Shown here in pieces: positions 27,750 through 36,513 of a DNA stretch of 64,000 nt. Position 1 is the first letter of the stretch. Each line of letters starts with the position of its first letter. A model generated the notes under the pieces. It had not been told where the DNA came from, searched no databases, and saw nothing but the letters and a program-made list of their open reading frames with translations. The DNA comes from Arthrobacter sp. SLBN-112 (GTDB lineage Bacteria; Actinomycetota; Actinomycetes; Actinomycetales; Micrococcaceae). Both the position numbers and the translations under genes were made by a program. The DNA is taken from contig NZ_VFMU01000001.1 of assembly GCF_006715225.1 (NCBI RefSeq), forward strand, positions 3,224,001-3,288,000, in the 5' to 3' direction.

Positions 27750-28676
27750 ATGCTTAGCCGAATTGCCGAGTCCCTGTTTTGGATCGGCCGCTATGTGGAA
27801 CGGGCGGACGGTACCGCCCGCATCCTTGACGTCCACCTGGAGCGCCTCAACCACCTCCCCATGGACGAGCGCAGGAGCGTCGCCCAGGAACTGCTGGCGG
27901 TCATGGGCGCCCGGCCCCAGAGCGAGGATTTCGGCCTGCCCGAACTGCTCCACGCCCTGGCCTATGACAAGACCAGCGCCACGTCCATCGCCGGCTCCCT
28001 GGGCGCTGCCCGCGAGAATGCCCGCCGGGCGCGTGAGACCGTGTCCTCGGGCCTATGGGAGAGCCTGAACACCACCTACTACGGCCTGAGCCAGCACCGC
28101 AAGGACGTGGTGGGCACCTACCGCTTCTGCAATTGGACCCTTGAACGCACCGCCATGGTCAGCGGCCTTGCCGACACCACGGTGAGCCATGACGAAAGCT
28201 GGCTCTTCCTGGTCCTGGGCCGGTCCCTGGAACGTGCGGACATGACGGCCCGGATGCTGTCCACCCGCGATGTGCTCTCCGCCGGCATGTCCTGGGTGAA
28301 CATGCTGCGCTGCGCCGGCGCCTACGAGTCATTCCTGCGCACCCGCCGCGCCGCGTTCGGTGACCAGCACGCCGCAGAATTCCTGCTGCTGGACCGGCTC
28401 TTCCCCCGCTCCATCGTCTACGCGCTGCGGGACGCCGACGAGTGCCTGGCCAAGCTGGACCCGTCCGCGCAGCGGGTGGGTTTCATCAATGATGCCCGCC
28501 GCATCGTGGGGCAGGCCAGGACCTTCCTTGAGTTTCACCGGACGGACGACCTCATGTCCGAGCTGCCCGAGCACATGGAACGGGTCCAGAAGGCAGTGTC
28601 CCAGGCCTCGGACGCCATTTCCCGTAAGTACTTCAATCAGGCGGACGAACTGGCCTGGGTGGGAGAAGTGTCATGA
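27750..28676 (+). CDS. Alpha-E domain protein
   Basis: The 308-residue all-helical product begins MLSRIAESLFWIGRYVERADGTARILDVH (cited as residues 1-29 family opening; the key motif is ESLFWIGRYVERA). It continues with SLWESLN-type and NWTLERTAMVSG segments. Alpha-E is found almost only next to circularly permuted ATP-grasp and transglutaminase-like genes, and its biochemical role is unknown. Its ATG has AGGAGG 9 nt upstream. It overlaps the next gene by 4 nt (ATGA), so the two are translationally coupled. Confidence 0.9.
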   Translation: MLSRIAESLFWIGRYVERADGTARILDVHLERLNHLPMDERRSVAQELLAVMGARPQSEDFGLPELLHALAYDKTSATSIAGSLGAARENARRARETVSSGLWESLNTTYYGLSQHRKDVVGTYRFCNWTLERTAMVSGLADTTVSHDESWLFLVLGRSLERADMTARMLSTRDVLSAGMSWVNMLRCAGAYESFLRTRRAAFGDQHAAEFLLLDRLFPRSIVYALRDADECLAKLDPSAQRVGFINDARRIVGQARTFLEFHRTDDLMSELPEHMERVQKAVSQASDAISRKYFNQADELAWVGEVS

Positions 28677-29524
28677 CCCGGTTGAGCATCGTCCACAGGA
28701 CGGCCTACAAGTACAACAAGCGCGTCACCCTGTCCTACAACGAGGCCCGGATGACGCCGCTGACGGATTCGCAGCAGGTGGTGCTCGAGTCCGTGGTGAA
28801 GGTGTCCCCGTCCCAGGCGGCGGTCAGCACGTACCGCGACTACTGGGGGACCAGGGTCACGGCCTTCGACATGCAGATGCCGCACGAGAACCTCGAGGTG
28901 GTCTCCAACATCACGGTGGAGGTGCACCGGGCCGGGAAGATTCCTGCAGAAGCGGACATCGTGGGCTGGGACGTCCTGGCCGCACCGGAAACACTGGACA
29001 CCTTCAGTGACTGGCTGCCACAGTCCCGGCTGAGCGGGCCGGGCGACGAAGTGCTGGGCATCATCCCGGACGTCGTGGCGGGGAAGAACCCGCACGAAGC
29101 TGCCATGGCCGTCTTCGCCTGGATGCGGGGGGAGATGACGTACATGTCCGGCTCCACCGCTGTCACCACCAATGCGGAGGAGGCCTGGGGCCAGCGCCAG
29201 GGGGTGTGCCAGGACCTGGCGCACCTGGCGATCGGTGCGCTGCGCAGCTGCGGCATTCCGGCACGCTACGTCTCCGGCTACCTGCACCCGCGGTCCAGCG
29301 CCGGAATCGGCGAGACGGTGGCAGGACAGTCGCATGCCTGGCTGGAATGGTGGGACGGTGACTGGCGCAGCTGGGACCCCACCAACCACAAGCCTGCCGG
29401 GGACTTCCACGTCACGGTGGCACGCGGCCGGGATTACCGGGACGTGCCCCCGCTCAAGGGCATCCTGTCCGGCGGCGGCGGGTCCGCCCTGAACGTCAGC
29501 GTGGAGATCACCCAGCTCGCCTGA
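28673..29524 (+). CDS. Transglutaminase-like protease/amidase family protein
   Basis: The 283-residue product has an N-terminal beta domain (LSIVHRTAYKYNKRVTLSYNEARM at 3-26, key motif YNEARM). The transglutaminase core has catalytic Cys in QGVCQDLAHL, His in GQSHAWLEWW and Asp in SWDPTNH. It has no signal peptide, so it acts in the cytosol. In this gene trio it is thought to process or recycle a peptide tag or amide product made by the ATP-grasp partner (published inference from genome context, not shown). A hairpin follows the stop. Confidence 0.9.
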   Translation: MTRLSIVHRTAYKYNKRVTLSYNEARMTPLTDSQQVVLESVVKVSPSQAAVSTYRDYWGTRVTAFDMQMPHENLEVVSNITVEVHRAGKIPAEADIVGWDVLAAPETLDTFSDWLPQSRLSGPGDEVLGIIPDVVAGKNPHEAAMAVFAWMRGEMTYMSGSTAVTTNAEEAWGQRQGVCQDLAHLAIGALRSCGIPARYVSGYLHPRSSAGIGETVAGQSHAWLEWWDGDWRSWDPTNHKPAGDFHVTVARGRDYRDVPPLKGILSGGGGSALNVSVEITQLA

Positions 29525-29529
29525 GGCGC

Positions 29530-29562
29530 CAGGTTCCCCGGCCGTAGCGGCCCGGGAACCTG
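29530..29562. terminator. Hairpin terminator between convergent genes
   Basis: CAGGTTCCC (29530-29538) pairs with GGGAACCTG (29554-29562), with further GC pairing inside. It starts 6 nt after the transglutaminase stop and precedes the facing PPOX gene end. Confidence 0.65.
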
Positions 29563-29573
29563 ATGTCACGGCT

Positions 29574-30041
29574 CTATTCCGGTGCCGTCCTGGCGGCGCT
29601 GCTGATCTGGGTCCACCACGTCATGGGATCGGTGACCTGGAAGCGGCGGCCGGTGACCGAATCCGGGGTGATGCGGACGAACGCGTCCTTCCGCCCCGAC
29701 TGCCACGGAAAGAGGTACAGGCGGGAGGTTTCCAGTACATCCTCCGTGCTCTTGACCAGGGCGGCGGTGCCCTTGATCACCACGCTCCAGGCCAGGCCCG
29801 TTTCGGGATCCACGCCGTCCGCCTCCACGGCCACGGGGGCATCGCCGGACGCTGCCGACAGCTTGGTTCCCTGGCTGGTCCGGAAGACCAGCGTGCCGCT
29901 GTCCACCGTGTAGTTGACCGGGAAGATGTCCGGGCGCCCATCCACCAGCACCGCCAGCCTGCCCACGGAGACCGTCCGCAGCAAGGCCCAGCATTCATGG
30001 TGTTCGAGGTTTTGGACTTGGCTAGATGACTCGTTGCTCAT
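29574..30041 (-). CDS. Pyridoxamine 5'-phosphate oxidase-fold flavin-binding protein
   Basis: The 155-residue product has the split-barrel PPOX-type pattern: LRTVSVGRLAVLVDGRPDIFPVNY, LVFRTSQGTKLSAA, AVEADGVDPETGLAWSVVIKGTA and the ending ITGRRF-like stretch. Members bind FMN, F420 or heme. This sub-group (helix-turn-helix-less, about 150 residues) is common in actinobacteria, and its substrates are mostly unknown. It lies 18 nt after the zinc-ribbon SDR stop on the same strand, opposed to the ATP-grasp operon, and may be read with the SDR gene upstream. Confidence 0.85.
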   Translation of the reverse strand: MSNESSSQVQNLEHHECWALLRTVSVGRLAVLVDGRPDIFPVNYTVDSGTLVFRTSQGTKLSAASGDAPVAVEADGVDPETGLAWSVVIKGTAALVKSTEDVLETSRLYLFPWQSGRKDAFVRITPDSVTGRRFQVTDPMTWWTQISSAARTAPE

Positions 30042-30059
30042 GCGGTGAGCATACGCCCT

Positions 30060-31511
30060 TCACCAGGGACTGGGCTTGTAATCCTTGAGGAAGACGCCGT
30101 ACTGGTCCTCGCCGTTCTCGCCCATGACGATGGGATCGTAAACCCGTGCCGCGCCGTCCACCAGGTCCAGTGGCGCGTGGAACCCTTCCTCCATCAGCCG
30201 GACCTTGGTGAAGTGGGGGCGTTCGTCGGTAATCCAGCCGGTATCGACAGCGGTCATCAGGATGCCGTCAGTGTCCAGCATCTCCTGGGCGCTGGTGCGG
30301 GTCATCATGTTCAGTGCGGCCTTGGCCATGTTGGTGTGTGGATGTCCCGGCCCCTTGTAGGCCCGGGAGAACTGGCCTTCCATCGCGGAGACGTTCACGA
30401 TGTACTTGCGCCGCGCGGTGGAGCGCCTCATGGCCCCTCGCAGCCGGCTGACCAGCAGGAACGGCGCGGTGACGTTGCAGAGCTGAACCTCAAGCATTTC
30501 GAGCGGATCCACTTCGTCCACCACCTGGGTCCAGCTGTTGATGGTGGCAAGGTCAGGGACCAGGCCGCCGGCGTCGATGGCGGTGCCGGAGGCGATCCGC
30601 TCCAGCGAGGCGGACCCGGTGGACAGTGCCAGTGACGTGATGGCGTCGCCAGCCAGGACCGGGTGTTCGGTGACGCTGCCGGCAAGCGCCAGCGGATGCT
30701 TGTCGTGGGCGTGGCCGAAGGTCAGCAGTTCGGGGCCGCCGTCGGCGTGCTCCAGTGCCGCGGGAAGCGGTTCGTCCTCGGCGTCCACCAGCGGCTTGTA
30801 CGCGTTGCCGGAACGGCGCACGGTCTGGGCGGCGTTGTTGATGATGATGTCCAGAGGACCGGCCTCGTTGAGGGAATCGGTCAGGGCCATGACCTGGGCA
30901 GGATCGCGCAGGTCGATGCCCACGATCCGGAGCCGGTGCAGCCATTCGCCGCTGTCTTCCATGGCGGCGAAGCGGCGGGCCGCGTCCTTGGGGAAACGTG
31001 TGGTGATGGTGGTGTGCGCTCCGTCGCGCAGCAGCCGGAGGGCGATGTACATCCCGATCTTTGCGCGGCCGCCGGTCAGCAGGGCCCGCCGTCCGGTCAG
31101 GTCGGTCCGGGCATCCCGCTTGCTGTGGCTGAAGGCCGCGCATTCCGGGCAGAGCTGGTGGTAGAAGGCGTCCACCTGGGTGTAGTGCTGCTTGCAGATA
31201 TAGCAGGGGCGGGACCGGATGAGGTGGCCCGCGATCGTGCCGGTGGCCGACGGTGCCAACTTGTTGCCGCGGGTCTCGTCGTCGATCCGGTCCGGCGCGG
31301 CGGTGGCCGTCTGGGCAATGACGGCGCGGTCGGCGTCGGCGATGGAATCCCGCTTGGTGACCCTGCGGTGGCGCTTGACCGCCTTGAACATCTTGCCGGT
31401 GGCGCGGCGCACCGAGATGTAGTCCGGGTGCTCCTCGTCGTACGCGTGGATGGTGTTCAGGACCTTGAGGCAGGCCTGGATGTCCTCAGGGGTCAGATCG
31501 GGGGAGCTCAT
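30060..31511 (-). CDS. SDR oxidoreductase with N-terminal zinc ribbon and no catalytic Tyr
   Basis: The 483-residue product has a helical N-terminal part. A CYIC...CPEC four-Cys site (about 102-124) probably binds zinc. An SDR domain (about 140-440) follows, with LLTGGRAKIGMYIALRLL as cofactor region and NNAAQT. In the active-site region Ser is present (NVSAMEG), but the expected YxxxK reads TNMAK, so Tyr is replaced by Thr while Lys stays. An insertion of about 80 residues separates the NNA motif from the active site. I recall relatives with the same HTNMAKAALNM motif, so this is a family trait and not an error. The reaction is unknown. Confidence 0.85.
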   Translation of the reverse strand: MSSPDLTPEDIQACLKVLNTIHAYDEEHPDYISVRRATGKMFKAVKRHRRVTKRDSIADADRAVIAQTATAAPDRIDDETRGNKLAPSATGTIAGHLIRSRPCYICKQHYTQVDAFYHQLCPECAAFSHSKRDARTDLTGRRALLTGGRAKIGMYIALRLLRDGAHTTITTRFPKDAARRFAAMEDSGEWLHRLRIVGIDLRDPAQVMALTDSLNEAGPLDIIINNAAQTVRRSGNAYKPLVDAEDEPLPAALEHADGGPELLTFGHAHDKHPLALAGSVTEHPVLAGDAITSLALSTGSASLERIASGTAIDAGGLVPDLATINSWTQVVDEVDPLEMLEVQLCNVTAPFLLVSRLRGAMRRSTARRKYIVNVSAMEGQFSRAYKGPGHPHTNMAKAALNMMTRTSAQEMLDTDGILMTAVDTGWITDERPHFTKVRLMEEGFHAPLDLVDGAARVYDPIVMGENGEDQYGVFLKDYKPSPW

Positions 31512-31535
31512 TGGGAAAATTTTACAGCGTACGCC

Positions 31536-31571
31536 GCAGGCCGGGACACCATCAGTGGTGTCCCGGCCTGC
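31536..31571. terminator. Strong hairpin after glgC
   Basis: Perfect 16-bp arms (31536-31551 and 31556-31571) around a TCAG loop lie between the glgC stop and the start of the next minus-strand gene. Reading on the minus strand it ends glgC transcription and should insulate the zinc-ribbon SDR gene, which therefore needs its own promoter. Confidence 0.8.
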
Positions 31572-31599
31572 AGGCGCCTTGGGGAATTCGGAGTCCGGG

Positions 31600-33009
31600 T
31601 CAGGAAACCCGGGCGCCGGGCGCTGCCTTCGCGGCCGCGGCTGCGTGCGTGCCGGCCACCTTGTCGGCGGCTTCGCGCATGTCGGGGTACTGGTCCGCGG
31701 CCGCCTTCACGGCGCTGGGCAGCTGGCTGAGGTGCCGCGCAGCGAGCCGGCGTTCCTCATCGCCCGGTTCCGGGACTTCCTGGCCCTTGGCCAGGACGGT
31801 GATGCCGGAATCAGTGACCTTGAAGCCGCGTGCGCGGTCCAGCTCATGGTCCAGTCCGATGGCGGCGCCGGCAGGGACCTTGACGTTCTTGTCCAGGATG
31901 GCGCGGTTGATGACCGCCCCTTCGCCCACCTGAACCTTGTCCATGAGGACCGAGTCGATGACCCGGCCGCTGGTGGCCACATAGACGTCGTTGGACAGCA
32001 CCGAGCCTTCCACCACGCCGCCGGAGATCACCACGCCGCTGGAGACGATCGAGTCCAGGGCCGCGCCCACGGTGTTGTTCTGGCCCCGGACGAACTTGGC
32101 CGGCGGGGAAATGCTCTGCCGGGTGTAGATGGGCCATTCGGAGTTGTAGAGGTTGAACACGGGCAGCGGGGAGATGAGGTCCATGTGGGCGTCGTAGAAG
32201 GAATCGATGGTGCCAACGTCGCGCCAGTAGGTGCGGTCGCGTTCGGTGGAGCCGGGGATGTCGTTGAGCGTGAAGTCGTAGACACCCGCCTCGCCCTGGT
32301 TCACGAAGTACGGGATGATGTCCCCGCCCATGTCGTGCTTGGTGTCCAGGCGCTCGGCATCGACGTGCAGCGCGGCCACCAGGGCGTCGGCGTCGAACAC
32401 GTAGTTGCCCATGGAGGCCAGGAACTGGGAGGGATCTGCGGCAAGCCCGGGGGTGCTGGCGGGCTTTTCCACGAAGGCGGCAATCTTCTGGGGATCGTTC
32501 TGGTCCACTTCGATAACGCCGAACTGGTCGGCCATGTGCAGCGGCTGCCGTACGGCCGCCACCGTGGCTTTGGCTCCGCTGTTCACGTGCTGGGCCACCA
32601 TCTGGGCGAAGTCCATCCGGTACACGTGGTCCGCCCCGACCACCACCACGATGTCCGGGCTGGCATCGTGGATGAGGTTCAGGGACTGGTAGATGGCGTT
32701 GGCGCTGCCCAGGAACCAGCTCTTGCCCACGCGCTGCTGCGCCGGAACCGAGGCGATGTAGTTGCCCAGCTGGGTGGACATCCGCCAGGTCTCCGAGATG
32801 TGCCGGTCGAGGCTGTGCGACTTGTACTGGGTGAGTACCACGATCTGGAGGTACCGGGAATTGACCAGGTTGGACAGCGCGAAGTCAATCAGGCGGTAGC
32901 TGCCGGCGAAGGGCACAGCGGGCTTGGCCCGGTCTGCCGTCAGTGGCATCAGCCTGTTTCCCTCGCCACCTGCGAGGACAATCGCCAGGACTTTTTTCGT
33001 TAACGGCAT
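31600..33009 (-). CDS. glgC: Glucose-1-phosphate adenylyltransferase
   Basis: The 469-residue product opens [29 protein letters not shown] (key motif GGEGxRLxPLT...KPAVPF) and carries [36 protein letters not shown] and left-handed beta-helix repeats at the C-terminus. It makes ADP-glucose from ATP and glucose-1-phosphate for glycogen or maltose-1-phosphate synthesis. A C-terminal extension of about 50 residues, rich in Ala and Lys, goes beyond the usual about 415 residues. It diverges from glgA, with a shared about 100-bp promoter region. Confidence 0.95.
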   Translation of the reverse strand: MPLTKKVLAIVLAGGEGNRLMPLTADRAKPAVPFAGSYRLIDFALSNLVNSRYLQIVVLTQYKSHSLDRHISETWRMSTQLGNYIASVPAQQRVGKSWFLGSANAIYQSLNLIHDASPDIVVVVGADHVYRMDFAQMVAQHVNSGAKATVAAVRQPLHMADQFGVIEVDQNDPQKIAAFVEKPASTPGLAADPSQFLASMGNYVFDADALVAALHVDAERLDTKHDMGGDIIPYFVNQGEAGVYDFTLNDIPGSTERDRTYWRDVGTIDSFYDAHMDLISPLPVFNLYNSEWPIYTRQSISPPAKFVRGQNNTVGAALDSIVSSGVVISGGVVEGSVLSNDVYVATSGRVIDSVLMDKVQVGEGAVINRAILDKNVKVPAGAAIGLDHELDRARGFKVTDSGITVLAKGQEVPEPGDEERRLAARHLSQLPSAVKAAADQYPDMREAADKVAGTHAAAAAKAAPGARVS

Positions 33010-33111
33010 GATGGTCGCTCCTGTACGCCTTCGTAACTCCCCAAGACAGTCCGGTAGGCCCGGACTCCTTCACACTAGAACAGTTATGCGTGAAGGACTA
33101 CCTTGGGTCTT

Positions 33112-34317
33112 GTGCGAATAGACATTGTGACTAAAGAGTTCCCGCCCGAGATCTACGGTGGCGCCGGGGTGCATGTCGCCGAATTGAGCAGGGTGCTTAG
33201 CAAGCACGTTGACCTGCAGGTTCGTGCGTTTGGTGCTCCACGCGACGCCGATTACCATGGCGCGGCGGTGACGTCGTACCAGGTCCCGGAGGACCTCGGA
33301 GGGGCGAACGCGGCGGTGCAGACCCTGGGCGTGGACCTGCGCATTGTGCCGGATGTCCAAGGCGCGGACGTGGTCCATTCGCATACCTGGTACGCCAACA
33401 TGGCGGGGCATCTCGCGTCCCTGCTGCACGGAATTCCGCACGTTCTCAGCGCCCACAGCCTCGAGCCGCTGCGGCCCTGGAAGGCCGAGCAGCTTGGCGG
33501 CGGCTACGCCCTTTCTTCCTGGGTGGAAAAGACGGCCTATGAAGCGGCAGCAGCCATCATCGCCGTGTCCGAGGGCATGCGCCAGGACATCCTGCGCAGC
33601 TACCCCAACGTGGATCCGGCAAAGGTCCGGGTGGTCCACAACGGCATCGATGTGGAACTGTGGCAGCGTGACGAAAACGACGACGCCGTCCGTGCCCTGG
33701 GCATCGACCCCGCCACGCCAAGCGTCGTCTTTGTGGGAAGAAACACAAGGCAGAAGGGCGTTCCTTACCTCCTGCGGGCGGCGGCGAAACTTCCGGCCGA
33801 CGTCCAGCTGGTCCTGTGCCTGGGCGCAGCGGACACCCGGGAACTGGCAGCCGAAACCGCTGCCCTCATCGAGGACCTGCAGAAGCAGCGCACGGGCGTT
33901 GTCCTGATCGAACGGATGCTGCCGCGCCACGAGCTGATCCAGGTGCTCAGCCACGCCACAGCCTTCGCCTGCCCCTCCATCTACGAGCCGCTGGGCATCG
34001 TCAACCTCGAAGCCATGGCCTGCGGCGCTGCAGTCGTAGCCAGCGCCACGGGCGGCATCCCCGAGGTGGTTGAGCACGGCCGGACCGGACTGCTGGTGGA
34101 CCTGGAACAGGTCACCGACGGCACCGGCACCCCCCTGGACCCGGAAAAGTTCGTCAAGGAGTTCGCTGCCGCCCTCACCGAGGTGGTGTCCGATCCCGAA
34201 CGCGCCCGCGCCATGGGCCAGGCCGGCCGGGAGCGGGCCGAAAAGCACTTCTCCTGGGAGTCGATTACGGAAACCACCCTCGAGGTGTACCGCTCGGTGC
34301 TGCCGGCACAGAGCTGA
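33112..34317 (+). CDS. glgA: Glycogen synthase / alpha-glucosyltransferase (GT4-type, GlgM-like)
   Basis: The 401-residue product is a GT-B enzyme: DIVTKEFPPEIYGGAGVHVAELS (N-terminal KxGG-like YGGAG site), HSHTWYANMAGHLAS, ISVSEGM-type IIAVSEGMRQDIL, VGRNTRQKGV and the donor site SIYEPLGIVNLEAMACG. Its size and motifs match the actinobacterial GT4 enzyme (Rv1212c, GlgM) that makes maltose-1-phosphate from ADP-glucose. The gene diverges from glgC exactly as in mycobacteria. The start is GTG 33112 (MRIDIVTKE). A very strong hairpin follows. Confidence 0.92.
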   Translation: MRIDIVTKEFPPEIYGGAGVHVAELSRVLSKHVDLQVRAFGAPRDADYHGAAVTSYQVPEDLGGANAAVQTLGVDLRIVPDVQGADVVHSHTWYANMAGHLASLLHGIPHVLSAHSLEPLRPWKAEQLGGGYALSSWVEKTAYEAAAAIIAVSEGMRQDILRSYPNVDPAKVRVVHNGIDVELWQRDENDDAVRALGIDPATPSVVFVGRNTRQKGVPYLLRAAAKLPADVQLVLCLGAADTRELAAETAALIEDLQKQRTGVVLIERMLPRHELIQVLSHATAFACPSIYEPLGIVNLEAMACGAAVVASATGGIPEVVEHGRTGLLVDLEQVTDGTGTPLDPEKFVKEFAAALTEVVSDPERARAMGQAGRERAEKHFSWESITETTLEVYRSVLPAQS

Positions 34318-34338
34318 CCCGCCTGAAGCATTAACGCC

Positions 34339-34376
34339 GACGGCGCCGCCCACCTTGCGAGGTGGGCGGCGCCGTC
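34339..34376. terminator. Strong bidirectional hairpin
   Basis: Perfect 17-bp arms (34339-34355 and 34360-34376) with a TGCG tetraloop sit between the convergent glgA and acyl-CoA oxidase stops. A short T-rich tract follows on the plus strand. Confidence 0.85.
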
Positions 34377-34400
34377 GTCGTTGCTGCTGTTGCGGGACGG

Positions 34401-36512
34401 CTACTTCCGGTTCCCGGCTGTGCGCGCCAGCAGGACCTTTTCGTCCACGGGCGACTGCCCGCTGGCCCGCTCGGCCCGGAAGTGGGCCCGCGCCTCGTCC
34501 TGCCGGGTCTTCTCGGCGCCGGTGGCGATGGCGGCCCGCACATGGTCCTCGCCGTAGCCAAAGGCGTCCACCAGGTCCAGGGCATGCGGCCGGATCCTCT
34601 CCAGCAGCCGGTTGATGTACCCTCCCACGGTGCGGGCCCGCTGCATGGAGAGCCGGCCGTTCATGAGGTACCAGGACAGGTTCTTCTCGATCAGCGACAA
34701 GCCGAAGAGGTCCCGCAACCAGGTCAGGACCTTCCTGGTTCCGGGGTCCGCCACCTGCTGGAGGGCGTCCGTAAAGGCCTCCCACTGCAGCAGTTCCGCG
34801 TGCGCCTGGGCGGCGTCGATCAGTTCGTTCTGGTGCCGGTTGAACAGGGCGGCGCCTTTGTCCTGCGCAAGCCGCTTGCTGCCCTTCAGCGCGGCTCCTG
34901 CCTCGGCCACCATGGTTTGCACCCTGTCCGTAAGGAGAGCGCGCTGGGCTTCCTCGTCCCGGAGCGCGATTGCAGCCTTTTGGACCGACCCGGTATCAGC
35001 CACGAACTGGGCCACCTGGCGAAGTCCGGTGCGGTGGACAGCTGCGCCGGCAGCCTGGTTCACCACGTACCGGGCCAGGACGCCGAAGTCCACGTTGCGG
35101 AATTCCTTGGCGTAATCGGCCAGCAGGCGCTTGGCCACCAACTGGAGCAGCACCGTGTTGTCGCCCTCGAAGGTGGCATACACATCCAGGTCGGCGCGCA
35201 GTGAAGCGAACCGGTTTTCGATCAGGAAGCCGGCGCCGCCGCACGCTTCCCGGCATTCCTGCAGGGTGTCCAAGGCGTGCCAGGTGCTCAGGGGCTTCAG
35301 TGCCGCAGCCAGGGTCTCCAGGTCCTGGCGGTCCGCGTCGGTGTCGTGGGCGCCGGAAAAGACGTCGTCGAACTTCTGCAGCAGCTGCTCGTGTGCAAAG
35401 CCGGCCGCGTAGGTGGTGGCAAGCCGGGTGAACAAGCGCCGCTGGTGCCGCTGGTAGTCCAGCAGGACCTCTTCCTCCGTGTGCGAGGAGGCGTTGAACT
35501 GGCGGCGTTCCGTGGCGTACTGGATGGCGGCCTTCAGGGCCACCTTGGAGGCTGCGACGGCGGCGCCGTCCAGCGACACCCGGCCCTGGACCAGCGTGCC
35601 CAGCATGGTGAAGAAGCGCCGGCCGGGACTGGCGATCGGCGAGGTGTAGGTTCCGTCGGCATCGACGTTGCCGTACCGGTTCAGGAGGTTTGTCCGGGGA
35701 ATGCGGACGTTGGTGAAGTGCAGCCGGCCGTTGTCGATGCCGTTCAGGCCGCCCTTGATGCCGTCGTCTTCCCCGCCGATTCCGGGCAGGAATTCCTTGG
35801 TGGCCGGGTCCCGCAGGTCGACGTAGAAGGCGTGCACCCCGTGGTTGACCCCGCGGGTGACCAGCTGGGCAAAGACAACAGCGCCCAGGCCGTCGATGGC
35901 GGCGTTGCCGATGTAGTCCTTCCATGCCGCGCGGAACGGGGTGTGGATGACGAACTCTTCGGTGGCGGGGTCATAGGTTGCGGTGGTGGCAATGCTGGCC
36001 ACGTCCGAGCCATGGCCGGTTTCGGTCATGGCGAAGCAGCCGGGTATTTCCAGGTTCATGATTCCGGGCAGCCACTTGGTGTGGTGTTCTGCGGTGCCCA
36101 GGTGCATCACCGCGGATCCAAAGAGTCCCCACTGGACGCCGGCCTTGATCTGCAGCGAAGGGTCAGCCACCACCAGTTCCTCGAACCCCGCGATGTTTCC
36201 GCCGTGGTCGTCGGCGCCGCCCAGCTCTGCGGGGAAGGCACGGTGCACGGCTTCATGGTCCACGAGGTATTTCAACTGGCCGAACACCCGGGCGCGGTGC
36301 TCCGTATGCGTCAGGCCCTCGATCTTGTGCAGTTCCGGCCTGGCAGCCAGCTCCCTTGCCTGGTGCCGCACGTCGGCCCACTTGCCGAGGAGTTGCCGCC
36401 CCAGTGCCTCGACGTCGACGGCGGGGGCAGGGCCATTGCCCATAGGGGTGGCTGCAGGGGTTGCCGAAGGCCGAAGCCCCTTGCGGGCAGGGCGGTCCAC
36501 TACGTCAGTCAT
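34401..36512 (-). CDS. Acyl-CoA oxidase/dehydrogenase (ACOX type)
   Basis: The 703-residue product has the peroxisomal acyl-CoA-oxidase layout. A helical N-terminal domain comes first. The FAD-binding middle has CFAMTETGHGSDVASIATTATYD. A first C-terminal helical domain contains the catalytic Glu in YATFEGDNTVLLQLVAK, and a second helical domain follows. At about 700 residues it is nearly twice the size of ordinary acyl-CoA dehydrogenases. It introduces the 2,3-double bond into acyl-CoA. It starts one base after the tetR stop (TGACATG), so tetR and this gene are one transcript. Together with thiolase, FabG-like and MaoC genes it completes a beta-oxidation set. Confidence 0.92.
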   Translation of the reverse strand: MTDVVDRPARKGLRPSATPAATPMGNGPAPAVDVEALGRQLLGKWADVRHQARELAARPELHKIEGLTHTEHRARVFGQLKYLVDHEAVHRAFPAELGGADDHGGNIAGFEELVVADPSLQIKAGVQWGLFGSAVMHLGTAEHHTKWLPGIMNLEIPGCFAMTETGHGSDVASIATTATYDPATEEFVIHTPFRAAWKDYIGNAAIDGLGAVVFAQLVTRGVNHGVHAFYVDLRDPATKEFLPGIGGEDDGIKGGLNGIDNGRLHFTNVRIPRTNLLNRYGNVDADGTYTSPIASPGRRFFTMLGTLVQGRVSLDGAAVAASKVALKAAIQYATERRQFNASSHTEEEVLLDYQRHQRRLFTRLATTYAAGFAHEQLLQKFDDVFSGAHDTDADRQDLETLAAALKPLSTWHALDTLQECREACGGAGFLIENRFASLRADLDVYATFEGDNTVLLQLVAKRLLADYAKEFRNVDFGVLARYVVNQAAGAAVHRTGLRQVAQFVADTGSVQKAAIALRDEEAQRALLTDRVQTMVAEAGAALKGSKRLAQDKGAALFNRHQNELIDAAQAHAELLQWEAFTDALQQVADPGTRKVLTWLRDLFGLSLIEKNLSWYLMNGRLSMQRARTVGGYINRLLERIRPHALDLVDAFGYGEDHVRAAIATGAEKTRQDEARAHFRAERASGQSPVDEKVLLARTAGNRK

Positions 36513-36513
36513 G

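Noticed and set aside
31450..33003. A 517-codon plus-strand open frame opposite glgC
   Set aside because: glgC is unmistakable on the other strand; the antisense product has no recognisable domain and unnatural Val/Gly/His composition.
33070..34785. A 571-codon minus-strand open frame opposite glgA
   Set aside because: It spans glgA and its strong terminator hairpin, with no family resemblance.
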